Shown here one piece after another: positions 7,938 through 16,948 of a stretch of 64,000 nt of DNA. Made by a program: the position numbers and the translations under genes. This stretch comes from CAZXGD01 sp046350455 (lineage in GTDB: Bacteria > Planctomycetota > Phycisphaerae > Phycisphaerales > SM1A02). A model generated the notes under the pieces. That model was given only the letters and a program-made list of their open reading frames with translations. It was not told the origin of the DNA and made no database searches. The stretch is from the NCBI GenBank assembly GCA_046350455.1, contig JAXMAM010000001.1:163124-227123 (forward strand), in the 5' to 3' direction. Positions within the stretch are counted from its first letter, which is position 1. Each line of letters opens with the position of its first letter.

Positions 7938-8966
7938 TCATCGCTGCGTAGCGTATCCGCTGGCGGGCTCGCGGCCAGCACCAAGCGCCAGCGCCATGGG
8001 CAGCAGCAGACAGTACACGCCGCCCGCCACCAGCATGGGGTCCAGCAATCCGCGCGAACCAGCCCATGCAGCAGGCAGCACCACGCCAATGTTCACCAAT
8101 GCATAGAGGGCAGTGGCGCCCAGGTGGGGCATGCCGCGGCGCACCAGGCGCTGGTAGGCGTGCGTGCGATGCGCCTGCGCTGGATGCTGGCGGCGCACCA
8201 GCCGCACCAGCAGGGTGACGCTGGCATCCGCCACAAAGACAGCAGGCAGCACGGACGCACTGCACGCGGCCAGCCAGCCCTGCGAGGTGAGCGCCAGCAG
8301 CACCCAGGCCATCAGCAGGCCCAGCGAGCCGCTGCCAGCGTCGCCCATGAAGATCTTGGCGCGGGAGATGTTCACCGCCAGGAAGCCAGCCACAGCCGCG
8401 GCAAACACCGCCACCATGGCAGCCGCTGGCGCAGAGGCAGAGCCAGTGCACAGGGCTGCGGCGCCACCCAGCACAAAGACGCCCTCTGCGCCGGCCAGGC
8501 CGTCAATGCCGTCCATGAAGTTGGTCAGGTTGATCATCCACGCGCACAGCAGGATGAGGCCTGCGGTGACCACCGGATGGTCCAGCGCCACCAGGACGCC
8601 AGAATCCCGCATGGTGGCGATCACCACCACTGCCGAAGCCAAGAGGTGCACCGCCAGCCGCACCGCGGGCGGCACGCCGCGGCGGTCGTCCAGCCATCCG
8701 ATGAACGCCACCAGCACCAGCGCGATGAGCGCGCCGCGCTGCCCAGGCAGCACCTGGTCGTAGCCCAGCAGGGCAGGCAGCATCCACAGCACCACGGCGC
8801 ACACAAACACCAGCCCGCCGCCGCGCGCCACGGGTGTGCTGTGGCTGCTGCGCTCGTTGGGCGTGTCAAGCACCTGGCGGCTGATGAGGAAGCTGCGCAG
8901 GGTGAGCGTGCCCACCACGCAGAGCGCAAACACCACAGGTGGAGCGATGAGATGCCAGGGGTTCAT
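7938..8966 (-). CDS. polyprenol-phosphate sugar-1-phosphate transferase (WecA/WbpL family)
   Basis: 342 aa, about ten transmembrane segments. Family motifs are all present: DTPNERSSHSTPVARGGG (34-51), WLDD (91-94), NFMDGIDG (149-156) and IFMGDAGSGSLG (205-216). It moves a HexNAc-1-phosphate from the UDP-sugar to undecaprenyl phosphate, the first step in assembling a lipid-linked glycan. ATG 8966 overlaps the stop of the upstream SDR gene by 4 bp (ATGA). An initiating transferase next to its own SDR gene is the WbpK-WbpL arrangement, so the first sugar is probably FucNAc or QuiNAc made by the SDR and the CapD-like dehydratase (inference). Confidence 0.9.
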   Translation of the reverse strand: MNPWHLIAPPVVFALCVVGTLTLRSFLISRQVLDTPNERSSHSTPVARGGGLVFVCAVVLWMLPALLGYDQVLPGQRGALIALVLVAFIGWLDDRRGVPPAVRLAVHLLASAVVVIATMRDSGVLVALDHPVVTAGLILLCAWMINLTNFMDGIDGLAGAEGVFVLGGAAALCTGSASAPAAAMVAVFAAAVAGFLAVNISRAKIFMGDAGSGSLGLLMAWVLLALTSQGWLAACSASVLPAVFVADASVTLLVRLVRRQHPAQAHRTHAYQRLVRRGMPHLGATALYALVNIGVVLPAAWAGSRGLLDPMLVAGGVYCLLLPMALALGAGREPASGYATQR

Positions 8967-9928
8967 GCGCGGACCTCTGCGGCCTGTTGCGCCGCCACCG
9001 TGCACTGTATGGACTGATCTGCCGTGCGCGGCGGCTGCCAGCCTGCCAGGCGCTGCAGCTGGTCGTCCTGCACGGCGCAGCTCTGCACCAGGCGCTGAAT
9101 GGCCTGCGTGCCGCGCACGCCTCCACCGGGCGCCAGGCGCAGCATGCCCGCCAGCAGATGCAGCGCGGCCGCTGGCACCGGCAGCACGCGCACCGTGCGG
9201 CCCTGCGCGCGCGCGATGGCCTGCGCCGCCTCCAGCAGCGTGGGCGCGGGGCCGTCTGCGGGCATCAGGGTGCGGCCTGCCAGCGCAGGGTGCGTGGCGG
9301 CGCAGATGAGCGCGCTGATGGCGTTGTCCACACCGATCATGCTGCGGCGCACCGTGGCAGCGCAGCTGGGCACAGGCCTGCCGCGGCTGATCCACCGCGC
9401 CAGCTGGCCCACAGCGCCGGGTGCTCCAGGGCCATGCACGGCAGGCAGGCGCACCACGCGCAGGCTGGTGGTGCTGCCTGCCAGCGCCTCCTGCGCCAGC
9501 GCTTCTGCGCGCAGCTTGCTCTGGCCATAGGGCGTCTCTGGCTGGGGCGGCGTGCTGGGCGTGAGCGGCGTGGTTCTGCTGCTGGCCACCGCAGCCACGG
9601 AGCTCACCAGCACCAACGCGCGCGCCTTGCCGCGGGCCGCGCGGGCCAGCACGCCTGTGCCCTCTGCGTTCACGCGCATGAACTCCTGCGGCGTGGGCGC
9701 GTTGGGTGGATAGCGGTGCGCCAGGCCAGCCAGGTGGAAGACAGCGTCGCACTCCAAGGGCAGCGCGGCCACCGAGCGCTGGTCCAGGTCTGGCAGGAGG
9801 CAGGTGCCGGCTTCTGCGCCTGATGCGTGGCTGCGCACGCAGCGCACCACCTGCCAGCCCTGGCGCTCCAGCTCTGCAGCCAGGTGGCGGCCCAGGTAGC
9901 CCGTGGCGCCGGTCACCACGGCGCGCAT
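8963..9928 (-). CDS. NAD-dependent epimerase/dehydratase, WbpK-like 4-ketoreductase
   Basis: 321 aa extended SDR. Rossmann motif VTGATGYLGRHLA lies at residues 5-17 and the catalytic YxxxK is in TPYGQSKLRAEAL. Next to a WbpL-type transferase, this family reduces the 4-keto-6-deoxy-HexNAc product of CapD/WbpM to UDP-FucNAc or UDP-QuiNAc. The start ATG (9926-9928) shares one base with the stop of the glycosyltransferase gene upstream, and the 3' end overlaps the WbpL-like start by 4 bp, so three genes are translationally coupled. Stereochemistry of the product cannot be read from the sequence. Confidence 0.85.
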   Translation of the reverse strand: MRAVVTGATGYLGRHLAAELERQGWQVVRCVRSHASGAEAGTCLLPDLDQRSVAALPLECDAVFHLAGLAHRYPPNAPTPQEFMRVNAEGTGVLARAARGKARALVLVSSVAAVASSRTTPLTPSTPPQPETPYGQSKLRAEALAQEALAGSTTSLRVVRLPAVHGPGAPGAVGQLARWISRGRPVPSCAATVRRSMIGVDNAISALICAATHPALAGRTLMPADGPAPTLLEAAQAIARAQGRTVRVLPVPAAALHLLAGMLRLAPGGGVRGTQAIQRLVQSCAVQDDQLQRLAGWQPPRTADQSIQCTVAAQQAAEVRA

Positions 9929-11079
9929 CAGCGGGCCACCTCTGCGGCGCTGCGGCGCGGCAGCCCAATGGTGTCCAGGATCATCTGGTTCACGCGCACC
10001 ACGTCAAAGCGCTCCTCTGCGTAGCGGCGGCTGGCAGCGCCCATGCGCTGGGCCAGGCCAGGCTGCTCCACCAGCTGCGTCACAGCGTCCGCCACGGCCG
10101 CAGCGTTGCGCACGGGGAGCAAGAAGCCGTTGGTGTCTGCGCCGCTGCGCACGGTCTCGCGGCAGCCGGTCCAGTCGGTGGTCACCACCGCGCGGCCCAT
10201 GGCCAGCGCCTCCAGCGCAGAGCGGGGGACGCCTTCCCGGTAGTAGCTGGGCAGCACGAACGCAGTGCACCGCGCCAGCTCTGGGCGCACGTCCTTCACG
10301 CGGCCCACAAACTCGATGTCACCGCTGGCCACAGCCGCATGCAGCTGGTCCTGGCAGCTGTCCAGCGGCCCGCCGTCGTGGTAGCCCACCACGCGGAACA
10401 CAGCCTCTGGATGCCGCTGCCGCACCAGCCGCGCAGCCTGGATGTATTCGCCCAGGCCCTTCTCTTTCAGCAGGCGGCCAACCCATAGGAAGGAAGGCGT
10501 GCTGGGCAGCGGCGCTGGCTGGAACTTCTCCAGGTTGATGCCAGAGCCGTTCAGCATGACCACGCGGTGCGCGGGTGTCAGGATGCCGCGGCGCAGGAAC
10601 TCCTGGTGGTCGTCCGTGTTCTGAAAGAACACAGCGTTGGCGGTGCGCAGCGCGCCGCGGTACATGCGCGCCACCACCATGGCCCGCAGGCGGTCCTTCA
10701 GCCCCGCGCCTTCAAAGCTGTAGCCCAGGCCGGGCACCAGCGCAGTGATCACGGGCACACGCGCCATGCGCGCCGCGGTGCAGCCATAGATGACCGGCTT
10801 GATGGTGTACGCAAACAGCGCATCCGGCTTCAGGCGCTTCATCAGCAGGTAGAGCCCGCGCAGCGCCTGTGCATCGTGGGTGGGCGTGATGCGGTTGCGC
10901 ACCATGGCAATGGACTCAAACTGCGCGCCCATGGCGCGGATGGCAGCCGCGTGCGGCCCGTCGGCCGGCGCGGGCGCAGCGCCGATGGCCTGGCCGCCCT
11001 GCTCCACGATCTGCCGGATGAGGTCCCCGCGCAGGTTCACCAGGTAGTCGGGGTCGCTGCCCAGGACCAGAATGCGCAT
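9928..11079 (-). CDS. glycosyltransferase family 4 (PglA/WbpT-like)
   Basis: 383 aa, GT-B fold. The N-terminal acceptor domain begins MRILVLGSDPDYLVNLRG; the C-terminal nucleotide-sugar domain has LWVGRLLKEKGLGEYIQA and the EX7E-type segment YREGVPRSALEALAMGRAVV. Segments VPGLGYSFEG and VVMLNGSGINLEKF resemble PglA-type transferases that add the second sugar to an undecaprenyl-PP-linked 6-deoxy amino sugar. A homologue of the same layout is at 53417-54598. I use ATG 11079 rather than 11127, because 11127 would lie inside the upstream gene and a TACACT box stands 6 nt before 11079. Cytosolic face of the membrane. Donor sugar unknown. Confidence 0.85.
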   Translation of the reverse strand: MRILVLGSDPDYLVNLRGDLIRQIVEQGGQAIGAAPAPADGPHAAAIRAMGAQFESIAMVRNRITPTHDAQALRGLYLLMKRLKPDALFAYTIKPVIYGCTAARMARVPVITALVPGLGYSFEGAGLKDRLRAMVVARMYRGALRTANAVFFQNTDDHQEFLRRGILTPAHRVVMLNGSGINLEKFQPAPLPSTPSFLWVGRLLKEKGLGEYIQAARLVRQRHPEAVFRVVGYHDGGPLDSCQDQLHAAVASGDIEFVGRVKDVRPELARCTAFVLPSYYREGVPRSALEALAMGRAVVTTDWTGCRETVRSGADTNGFLLPVRNAAAVADAVTQLVEQPGLAQRMGAASRRYAEERFDVVRVNQMILDTIGLPRRSAAEVAR

Positions 11080-11085
11080 CTGGCC

Positions 11086-11091
11086 AGTGTA
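11086..11091 (-). promoter_or_regulatory. -10-like box TACACT before the GT4 gene
   Basis: TACACT lies 6 nt before ATG 11079, in the 31-bp gap after the asnB stop, so it may be an internal operon promoter. Confidence 0.4.
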
Positions 11092-11110
11092 GGGAGCCAG
11101 GATGTGGCTG

Positions 11111-13060
11111 TCAGCCTGCGCGCTCACGCCAGCGCAGGTAGGCCAGCACGGCCCACAGCGCTGCGCTGTGATCGCACCAGCCCGCCTGGTGCTGCTGCCA
11201 TGCCTGCAGGTACGGCTCTGGATTCACGCCGGCGTGGCGCAGGCGGTCCGCGCGCAGGAGCGGTTCGGCCCAGCTGCGCAGCGGCCCGCGCAGCCACGCG
11301 CCCACAGGCACGGTGAAGCCAGACTTGGGCCGCTCGAACATGGCTGCTGGCACATGGCGCGCCAGCAGCTGCCGCAGCACCCACTTGGCAGCGCCGTTGC
11401 GCACCAGCATGCTGTCTGGCAGGCGCATGGCCAATTCAATCACGCGGTGGTCCAGGTATGGCACGCGCCCCTCCAATGACACGGCCATGGTGGCGCGGTC
11501 CAGCTTGGTGAGGATGTCGTCCACCAAGTAGCGCTCCAGGTCTGTCAGCATGTAGGTGCGCAGCTCGGAGGTGCCAGGCACGGGCGGCGGCGCTGGGTGC
11601 GCGTCCAGGCCAAGCACCAGCAGCTGCTCTGGCGGCCAGCACTCCAGCGTGGCGTCGTGCACGCCGCTGTTGCTGGCGGCACGCAGGGCGGAGGCCATGC
11701 GCGCTGCCTTGCGGTCCACCTGCCGCAGGCGCAGGCTGCGCGGCAGCGCTGGGTGCGCCATGCTGAAGGCCCGCGCGGTGGCGGGGCGCGCCAGCGCAGC
11801 CAGCGCGCGCGCGGCCAGGGCGCGGCCTGGTCCGCCCAGGCGCTGCCGCAGGCGGGTGACGCGCGGCAGCCACACGTAGCGGTCATAGCCGCCAAAGACC
11901 TCGTCGCCGCCATCGCCGGTCAGCACCACCGTCACGTGCTGCCGCGCCAGCCGGCTGACGATGAGCGTGGGAATGCAGCTGGTGTCCGCAAAGGGCTCGT
12001 CCCACGCGCTCTCCACAGCGTCCAGCGTGCGCAGCGCCTCGTCTGGGTCAAGCTGAAAGGTCTGGTGGTCTGTGCCCAGATGCGCGGCCACCGCAGCGGC
12101 GTGCACGGATTCGTCATGGTCTGCGTTGCCAAAGCCAATGGTGAAGGTGCGCACTGGCACGCCCACCACGCGGCGCAGCAGCGCCACCACCAGGCTGCTG
12201 TCAATGCCGCCAGACAAAAAGGCGCCCACAGGCACGTCGCTCACCATGTGCTGCGCCACGCATTGCGCCAGCGTGTGCTCCACAGCGTCAAGCACCTGGC
12301 TATCCGTGCCAGAAAGCAGGCTGTGCTGCGCGGCACGCAGCGCAGTGCCAGCGTCCCACCACTTCTTCACGGTGGGCGCAGCGCCCGCGGTCAGCGTGCG
12401 CAGGTCCCACGTGGCCATGGTGCCAGGCGCCAGCTTGTGCACGCCCAGCAGCAGGCCGCGCTCGCCCTCCACCCGGCCCAGGCGCAGGTAGCGGTCCAGC
12501 GCATGCTGGTCCACAGCGTGTGGCGCGCCCGGCACGCCGCGCAGGATGCGCGTGTCGCTGCCAAACACCAGCGTGCCGCCAGCCCACGCCCACACCACAG
12601 GCTTGATGCCCACGCGGTCGCGCACCAGGTGCAGCTGGTGCTCTGCGTTGTCCACCGCGGCAAACGCATACATGCCAGCGCACCGCTCGCACGCCTCCTG
12701 CACGCCCCACGCTGCCACGGCCTCCACCAGCACCTCGGTGTCCGAATGCCCGCGGAAGGGCGGCGCGCCCTCTGCGCGCAGCGCCTCTGCCACCTGCGTG
12801 GCGTTGTAGATCTCGCCGTTGTAGGCCAGAGTCCATCGCCCGCAGCGGCTGGTGTAGGGCTGCGCTCCAGCAGGCGAAAGATCGCGGATGGCCAGCCGTG
12901 TGTGGGCCAGGCCCACGCTGCCGTCGGCCGCCAGCCACACCGCCTGCGCGTCTGGCCCGCGGTGGAACAGCTGCTGCGTCATGCGCTCCAGGTGCGGGCG
13001 CAGGTCAGCGCTGCGTGCTGCTGCACTGCGTGACTGCGCCATGCCGCCAAAGCCGCACAT
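11111..13060 (-). CDS. asnB: glutamine-dependent asparagine synthase-like amidotransferase
   Basis: 649 aa with complete AsnB active sites. Cys2 is present (MCGFGGMAQ), with HRGPDAQ and LAYNGEIYN in the glutaminase domain, FLSGGIDSSLVVALL as PPi loop, and LTGDGGDEVFGGYDRY. It hydrolyses glutamine and uses the ammonia to amidate an ATP-activated carboxylate. In surface-glycan loci this family often amidates uronic acids; true asparagine synthesis cannot be excluded. The ATG at 13060 gives the processed-Cys N-terminus that the chemistry requires. It overlaps the end of the sulfotransferase gene: the stop TAG of that gene forms the first half of the TAGCAT box 7 nt before this ATG. Compare the Ser2 paralogue at 2768-4717. 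Confidence 0.9.
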   Translation of the reverse strand: MCGFGGMAQSRSAAARSADLRPHLERMTQQLFHRGPDAQAVWLAADGSVGLAHTRLAIRDLSPAGAQPYTSRCGRWTLAYNGEIYNATQVAEALRAEGAPPFRGHSDTEVLVEAVAAWGVQEACERCAGMYAFAAVDNAEHQLHLVRDRVGIKPVVWAWAGGTLVFGSDTRILRGVPGAPHAVDQHALDRYLRLGRVEGERGLLLGVHKLAPGTMATWDLRTLTAGAAPTVKKWWDAGTALRAAQHSLLSGTDSQVLDAVEHTLAQCVAQHMVSDVPVGAFLSGGIDSSLVVALLRRVVGVPVRTFTIGFGNADHDESVHAAAVAAHLGTDHQTFQLDPDEALRTLDAVESAWDEPFADTSCIPTLIVSRLARQHVTVVLTGDGGDEVFGGYDRYVWLPRVTRLRQRLGGPGRALAARALAALARPATARAFSMAHPALPRSLRLRQVDRKAARMASALRAASNSGVHDATLECWPPEQLLVLGLDAHPAPPPVPGTSELRTYMLTDLERYLVDDILTKLDRATMAVSLEGRVPYLDHRVIELAMRLPDSMLVRNGAAKWVLRQLLARHVPAAMFERPKSGFTVPVGAWLRGPLRSWAEPLLRADRLRHAGVNPEPYLQAWQQHQAGWCDHSAALWAVLAYLRWRERAG

Positions 13061-13067
13061 GCTGGCG

Positions 13068-13073
13068 ATGCTA
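13068..13073 (-). promoter_or_regulatory. -10-like box TAGCAT before asnB
   Basis: TAGCAT lies 7 nt before ATG 13060 and includes the TAG stop of the sulfotransferase gene upstream. Confidence 0.35.
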
Positions 13074-13955
13074 CAGCGCAGCCTGCGGCGCGCTGCTTGC
13101 AGCGGCGGCGCTGCTGGCCGCAGCCGCGCTGCTGCCCACGTGCCACGCTGGAATGGCGCGCTGCAGCAGCTCTTCGGTCTCTGCGCACGCCTGGCGCTGG
13201 AAGTCCGCAAAGGCAGCGCGCTGCGGCTCGCTCATGGGTGGAAAGCGGCCCTTGTCTCCAAACAGGCGGCGCACGCCCACGCGCTGCGCCAGGTTTGACA
13301 CCACGTCCAGCTCGTGCGCGCGCAGCCAGTCGCTGAACTGCCGCGCCAGCGCAAAGCCGCGCCGGAACCGCGGGCGGTACGTCTCGTTCTGCCGCGCTTC
13401 TGGCTCTGCGCGGAAGCCTGCTGGCTCCACGCCCAAGTACTGGGCCAGCCCAGCCAGCGTGGGCGCTGGGTTGCGGAGCGCCTCTTCCAGCACCACCACA
13501 TGCAGGCGCCCGCTGGCCAGCGCGCGCGGAAAGCGGCGCAGCTGCTGCGCGTAGCGGCTCTTGGCCAGGAGCGCTGGCACCTCGCGCGCGTACTGCTCAA
13601 AGGTGCGCTGCTCTGCAAAGCGCATCACCTGGTGGCCCCATTCGGAGTAGGCGCGGTCCAGCGGGCTGCGCAAGATGACCACCAGCCGCGTGCTGGGCAG
13701 GTCGCGCTCGATGCGCTCTGGCGCCAGCGCGTGGTGCATGTACTCCGGCGTGCTCTCGCCCACCACCGCGCGTGGTGGCAGGTCTGCAAAGAAGTGCGCG
13801 TACCACTCTGGCCCGCGGTCGTAGAACAGATCGAAGTACGCCACCTCCTTGCGCCGCGCTGGCAGCGCCACGTCTGGATGCGAGCGCAGCACCTGGTCAA
13901 GCCACGTGCTGCCTGCCTTCTTGGCGCCGATCACCAGGAAGTCCGGCATCCTCAT
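13071..13955 (-). CDS. sulfotransferase domain protein
   Basis: 294 aa. The 5'-phosphosulfate-binding loop is GAKKAGSTWLDQVLRSHPDV (near residues 10-29) and the 3'-phosphate motif is VVILRSPLDRAYSEWGHQ. These are the standard PAPS-binding elements of carbohydrate (heparan-type) sulfotransferases, so transfer of sulfate from PAPS to a glycan hydroxyl is likely. ATG 13955 overlaps the stop of the neighbouring sulfotransferase gene by 4 bp (ATGA), so the pair is co-translated. The last ~20 residues are an Ala/Ser-rich tail (SSAAAASSAAAASS) with no expected role in catalysis, one of several low-complexity additions in this window. Confidence 0.88.
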   Translation of the reverse strand: MRMPDFLVIGAKKAGSTWLDQVLRSHPDVALPARRKEVAYFDLFYDRGPEWYAHFFADLPPRAVVGESTPEYMHHALAPERIERDLPSTRLVVILRSPLDRAYSEWGHQVMRFAEQRTFEQYAREVPALLAKSRYAQQLRRFPRALASGRLHVVVLEEALRNPAPTLAGLAQYLGVEPAGFRAEPEARQNETYRPRFRRGFALARQFSDWLRAHELDVVSNLAQRVGVRRLFGDKGRFPPMSEPQRAAFADFQRQACAETEELLQRAIPAWHVGSSAAAASSAAAASSAPQAAL

Positions 13956-14791
13956 GCGCGCAGCCCCCAGTCTGCCACCAGGTTGCGGCCAGTGAGCGCG
14001 CTGAGCGCGGCAGCGTCCTCCACATAGCGCTCGCACAGCGTGCGGCGCGTGGCAGGGTCCATCTGCGGACGCTCGCTGCGCCCATAGGGCCGGTACAGCA
14101 TGCGTGGAAGCGGCGAGTCCTTCACCCACTGGATGACGCGCGGGTGGCCCGCGCGGCGCACAGCGTCTGCCACCATCTTCACGGCCCGCGCGGCGGCCCG
14201 GCTACGGGGTGCGCTGGCTGGAAGGCGGTCCGATTCATCCAGCTGCACGGTGCTTACTGGCTCCACGCCAATGAAGCGCAGCAGCTGGTTGTAGGTGGTC
14301 AGCGGATCAGCGGTGAACTGGTCAAAGAACAGGATGAGCACCTGCTGCCGCCCCAGGTGCCGCAGCCACGGCTCCAGGTGGCGCGCGTACAGGCCGCGCT
14401 CCACCAGGTCTGGGCGCTGCGCCATGCCCTCCTCAAACGTGCCGCTGATCTCAGCGTTGCGCTTCAGGAACAGCCAGTGCGAAAACGCGCGGTCCACTGG
14501 GTTGCGCAGGCAGGTCACGGCGCGCATGGCGGGGTTGTACTGGTGCATGCGCTGCGCTGCGTCGGGGCTGAAGATGTAGGTGTTGGACACCTCGCCAGTG
14601 GCTGCTGCGCTGCCCGGCGCTGGGAACAGGCTGTGATACCACTCCACGCCGCGCTGCCAGTGGTCGTTGAAGAAGCACGTCTCCTTCACGCTGGCCATGC
14701 AGACTTGCGGGTGCCGCGTCAGCAGGTTGTACATGGCTGTCGTGCCGGACTTGCCCGGCCCGATCAGCGCAAACGTGGCGCGCGGTGGCAT
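13952..14791 (-). CDS. sulfotransferase domain protein
   Basis: 279 aa. PAPS loop IGPGKSGTTAMYNLLTRHPQV near residues 10-30, and the 3'-phosphate motif AVTCLRNPVDRAFSHWLF. The family transfers sulfate from PAPS to sugar hydroxyls. Its ATGA overlap with the sulfotransferase gene that follows makes a tandem pair, perhaps sulfating different positions or residues (inference). ATG 14791 is chosen because it places the PAPS loop at the normal depth and a TACGAT box lies 6 nt upstream. No signal peptide or membrane anchor is seen, so sulfation would be cytosolic, on precursor or lipid-linked oligosaccharide before export. Confidence 0.88.
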   Translation of the reverse strand: MPPRATFALIGPGKSGTTAMYNLLTRHPQVCMASVKETCFFNDHWQRGVEWYHSLFPAPGSAAATGEVSNTYIFSPDAAQRMHQYNPAMRAVTCLRNPVDRAFSHWLFLKRNAEISGTFEEGMAQRPDLVERGLYARHLEPWLRHLGRQQVLILFFDQFTADPLTTYNQLLRFIGVEPVSTVQLDESDRLPASAPRSRAAARAVKMVADAVRRAGHPRVIQWVKDSPLPRMLYRPYGRSERPQMDPATRRTLCERYVEDAAALSALTGRNLVADWGLRA

Positions 14792-14797
14792 GGATTC

Positions 14798-14803
14798 ATC
14801 GTA
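14798..14803 (-). promoter_or_regulatory. -10-like box TACGAT before the tandem sulfotransferases
   Basis: TACGAT lies 6 nt before ATG 14791, in the 76-bp gap after the Wzz-like gene. Confidence 0.45.
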
Positions 14804-14867
14804 ACCGTGCGGCCTGGCGCACTGCGCAGCAGCGGGGCACCCTGCCGCCGCGCAGCACTCCAGCGCC

Positions 14868-15671
14868 TCAGCCCGCTGCGTGGCGCACGCGCTGGAGGAA
14901 GTGCGGCGCCAGCGTGCACAGCACGGCAAAGAGAGCGCCGAACAGGATGGCAGCGCCCACCTGCGCCGGCTTGGAGTACGAGTTGCCCTCGCCGCGCACG
15001 ATGGCCGAGATCTCGCACTCGGGCCGGTTGACCAGCGAGCCCTTCATGGTGGCGTAGGCCACTTCCGCAGCGCTGCGCTCGGACAGCGCAGCAGTGGGGT
15101 CCTGCTGCAGGGCATCCCGGCGGGTTTCCAGCACCTCCAGCGACTCCTTCACGTCGTCGGTGGTGCGCTGGGCCAGACGCTCGGCGCGCTTCTCGATGCG
15201 GTCTGCCAGCTCCTTCAGCGCTTCGGGCGCCTTGGCATCTGCTGGCGCCTCCAGCTCCACGATGAAGGACGCGCGCAGCGGCTCGGCCGTGCGGCCCACC
15301 TTCACCACGGGGAAGTAGACCTGCGCATCGTTGATGGAAACGTGGCCATTTTCGTCGTGCGCGGGCGCAGCGGCGATCTCCTTGGCGGTGTAGCGCACCA
15401 GCGCCTCCGCCACCCGCTCGGTTTCATCGCGCGTGCTGGCGGTGGTGACGTGCACCGCGAACTTCCATGCCTCCATGCTGGGCCTGCTGAGCAGGAACCA
15501 CCCCATGCCCACGGTGCCAACCATGAACCAGAACACCAGCGAGCCACGGCGCTGGTACAGCACCGGGAGCAGCCCTGTGACTCCCAGGCCGCGTGCACTC
15601 CCCACGCGCTGCGTGGGCAGCTCGTCGGGGGACGCATCAGGCGCGGGGCGGGGGAACTTCACGGTGGACAT
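14868..15671 (-). CDS. Wzz-like chain-length determinant membrane protein
   Basis: 267 aa with the two-membrane-helix plan of polysaccharide co-polymerases: TM1 at about residues 45-62 (LVFWFMVGTVGMGWFLLS) and TM2 near the C-terminus (AAILFGALFAVLCTLAP). The periplasmic part between them includes a charged helical stretch (ELADRIEKRAERLAQRT) with coiled-coil character. In Wzx/Wzy-dependent assembly such proteins set chain length. Its placement next to a polytopic protein and a flippase supports this, but overall similarity to Wzz is weak by eye. ATG 15671 overlaps the end of the upstream membrane-protein gene by 13 bp and has a TATTCT box 8 nt before it. Confidence 0.6.
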   Translation of the reverse strand: MSTVKFPRPAPDASPDELPTQRVGSARGLGVTGLLPVLYQRRGSLVFWFMVGTVGMGWFLLSRPSMEAWKFAVHVTTASTRDETERVAEALVRYTAKEIAAAPAHDENGHVSINDAQVYFPVVKVGRTAEPLRASFIVELEAPADAKAPEALKELADRIEKRAERLAQRTTDDVKESLEVLETRRDALQQDPTAALSERSAAEVAYATMKGSLVNRPECEISAIVRGEGNSYSKPAQVGAAILFGALFAVLCTLAPHFLQRVRHAAG

Positions 15672-16948
15672 GTTCCGGCAGAATAGTCGGAAGGCGTGGC
15701 AGCGCGCCTGGCGGCCACCGCCAGCGTGACAGCACCCAGCGCAAAGGGCAGCATGGAGAAGCGAAGCCGGAACGCGTTTCCAGCATTCAGCACGAACGGC
15801 GCATAAGCCAGCAGCCCCAGCAGCGCTGCAAGGGCCAGCGCGCGTGCCACGCGGCGTTCTCTCACCCGTGATGGTGCGGGCCTCAGCAGCCACGGCGCGG
15901 CAAGCATGGCCACCCACGCTGCAGATTCGGCCAGAACCAGCAGGTCCATGGTGTTGCGCGGCGTGAGCGGCAGCGGGCACAGCACCATGCCCTCGCACTG
16001 CGTGACCAGCCGCTGCCATCCGGGCTGCGCAGAGATGTCATTGACAGACTCAAAGAAGAGCGTCTCATTCTGCGCCTCCAGGTTGCGGGCCAGGCGCGCC
16101 TCGGTGAAGCCCTCCAGCTGATCCATGGAGAGCGTCTGCAGGCTGAGCTCCGACATGACGATGGGCACCGCAGCCGCCACCGCCAGCACGCCCACCACCA
16201 CCATGGTGCGGCGCACCGGTTGCGAGAGCGGCACCATGAAGGCCGCCAGCCCCAGCGCCAGCACTGGCACCACAGCCACTTCCGGGCGCAGGCAGACCAT
16301 CAGGCAGCATGCGCCCGCCACACCCAGGGCGCCGCGGCGCACCGCTCCGGGCCAGGCGCCAGCGCTCTCGATGACCGCGCTGGCGCCCAGCGCGCAGGCC
16401 AGATAGATGAGCGGGTCTCGCAGGCCAAAGATGGTCCAGTAGACAGCCGATGGATTCCAGGCGGTGAGCACGAAGGCGGCCACTGCCGCGCGCGGTCCCA
16501 CGCTGCGCGCGCACGCTGCTGCCAGGGCCAGCGCAGCCAGCGCCACGGCGGCGTTGTTGACTGCTGGCGGAATGTCGTCCCACGATCCAAAGGCGTAGAA
16601 GAACGGCGCAGAGAGCACCGCCAGGGTGCTGAAGCCAGGGTCCTCCAGCAGCGCGTGCGGTCCCTCTGCGCAGGTGCGGTCCCAGATGTCGCGCGGCAGG
16701 TACTCAGCCTGCTTGCCTTCAAAGCTGGGCTGGCTGCGCACCACCGTGGTCAGCGCGCACTTGGCTGCCATGGTGAGCGCCGCCAGCGCCACCAGGCCAA
16801 ACGCAAGCGGGCGGGGCGCGCTGCGCAGCAGCCACGCGCCCAGCGCCACCACCACCAGCGTGAGCGCTGCGGCCGTGGCGATGCCAGCGCCCGCGGCTGG
16901 CAGCGCCAGCACGGACCCAGCGTGGTGCGTGGTGGCCAGCAGCATCAC
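15659..16948 (-). CDS. polytopic membrane protein of the polysaccharide locus
   Basis: 429 aa with roughly ten hydrophobic segments and one long soluble loop (about residues 72-110, with WDRTCAEGPHALLEDPGF) after the first few helices. FVLTAWNPSAVYWTIFGLRDPLIYLACALG resembles the membrane core of GT-C or Wzy-like polymerases, but I see no diagnostic motif. The gene is sandwiched between the flippase (ATGA overlap at 16945-16948) and the Wzz-like gene (13-bp overlap), exactly where an O-antigen polymerase or a membrane glycosyltransferase would be expected. Function is therefore inferred from position only. A second polymerase/ligase candidate is at 38317-39662. Confidence 0.65.
   Translation of the reverse strand: MMLLATTHHAGSVLALPAAGAGIATAAALTLVVVALGAWLLRSAPRPLAFGLVALAALTMAAKCALTTVVRSQPSFEGKQAEYLPRDIWDRTCAEGPHALLEDPGFSTLAVLSAPFFYAFGSWDDIPPAVNNAAVALAALALAAACARSVGPRAAVAAFVLTAWNPSAVYWTIFGLRDPLIYLACALGASAVIESAGAWPGAVRRGALGVAGACCLMVCLRPEVAVVPVLALGLAAFMVPLSQPVRRTMVVVGVLAVAAAVPIVMSELSLQTLSMDQLEGFTEARLARNLEAQNETLFFESVNDISAQPGWQRLVTQCEGMVLCPLPLTPRNTMDLLVLAESAAWVAMLAAPWLLRPAPSRVRERRVARALALAALLGLLAYAPFVLNAGNAFRLRFSMLPFALGAVTLAVAARRAATPSDYSAGTCPP
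15680..15685 (-). promoter_or_regulatory. -10-like box TATTCT before the wzz-like gene
   Basis: TATTCT lies 8 nt before ATG 15671, inside the 3' end of the upstream coding region. Confidence 0.3.

Noticed and set aside
11080..11127. Upstream ATG 11127 as start of the GT4 gene
   Set aside because: It lies inside the preceding asnB coding region and adds 16 residues not typical of the family; ATG 11079 has a -10-like box at the right distance.
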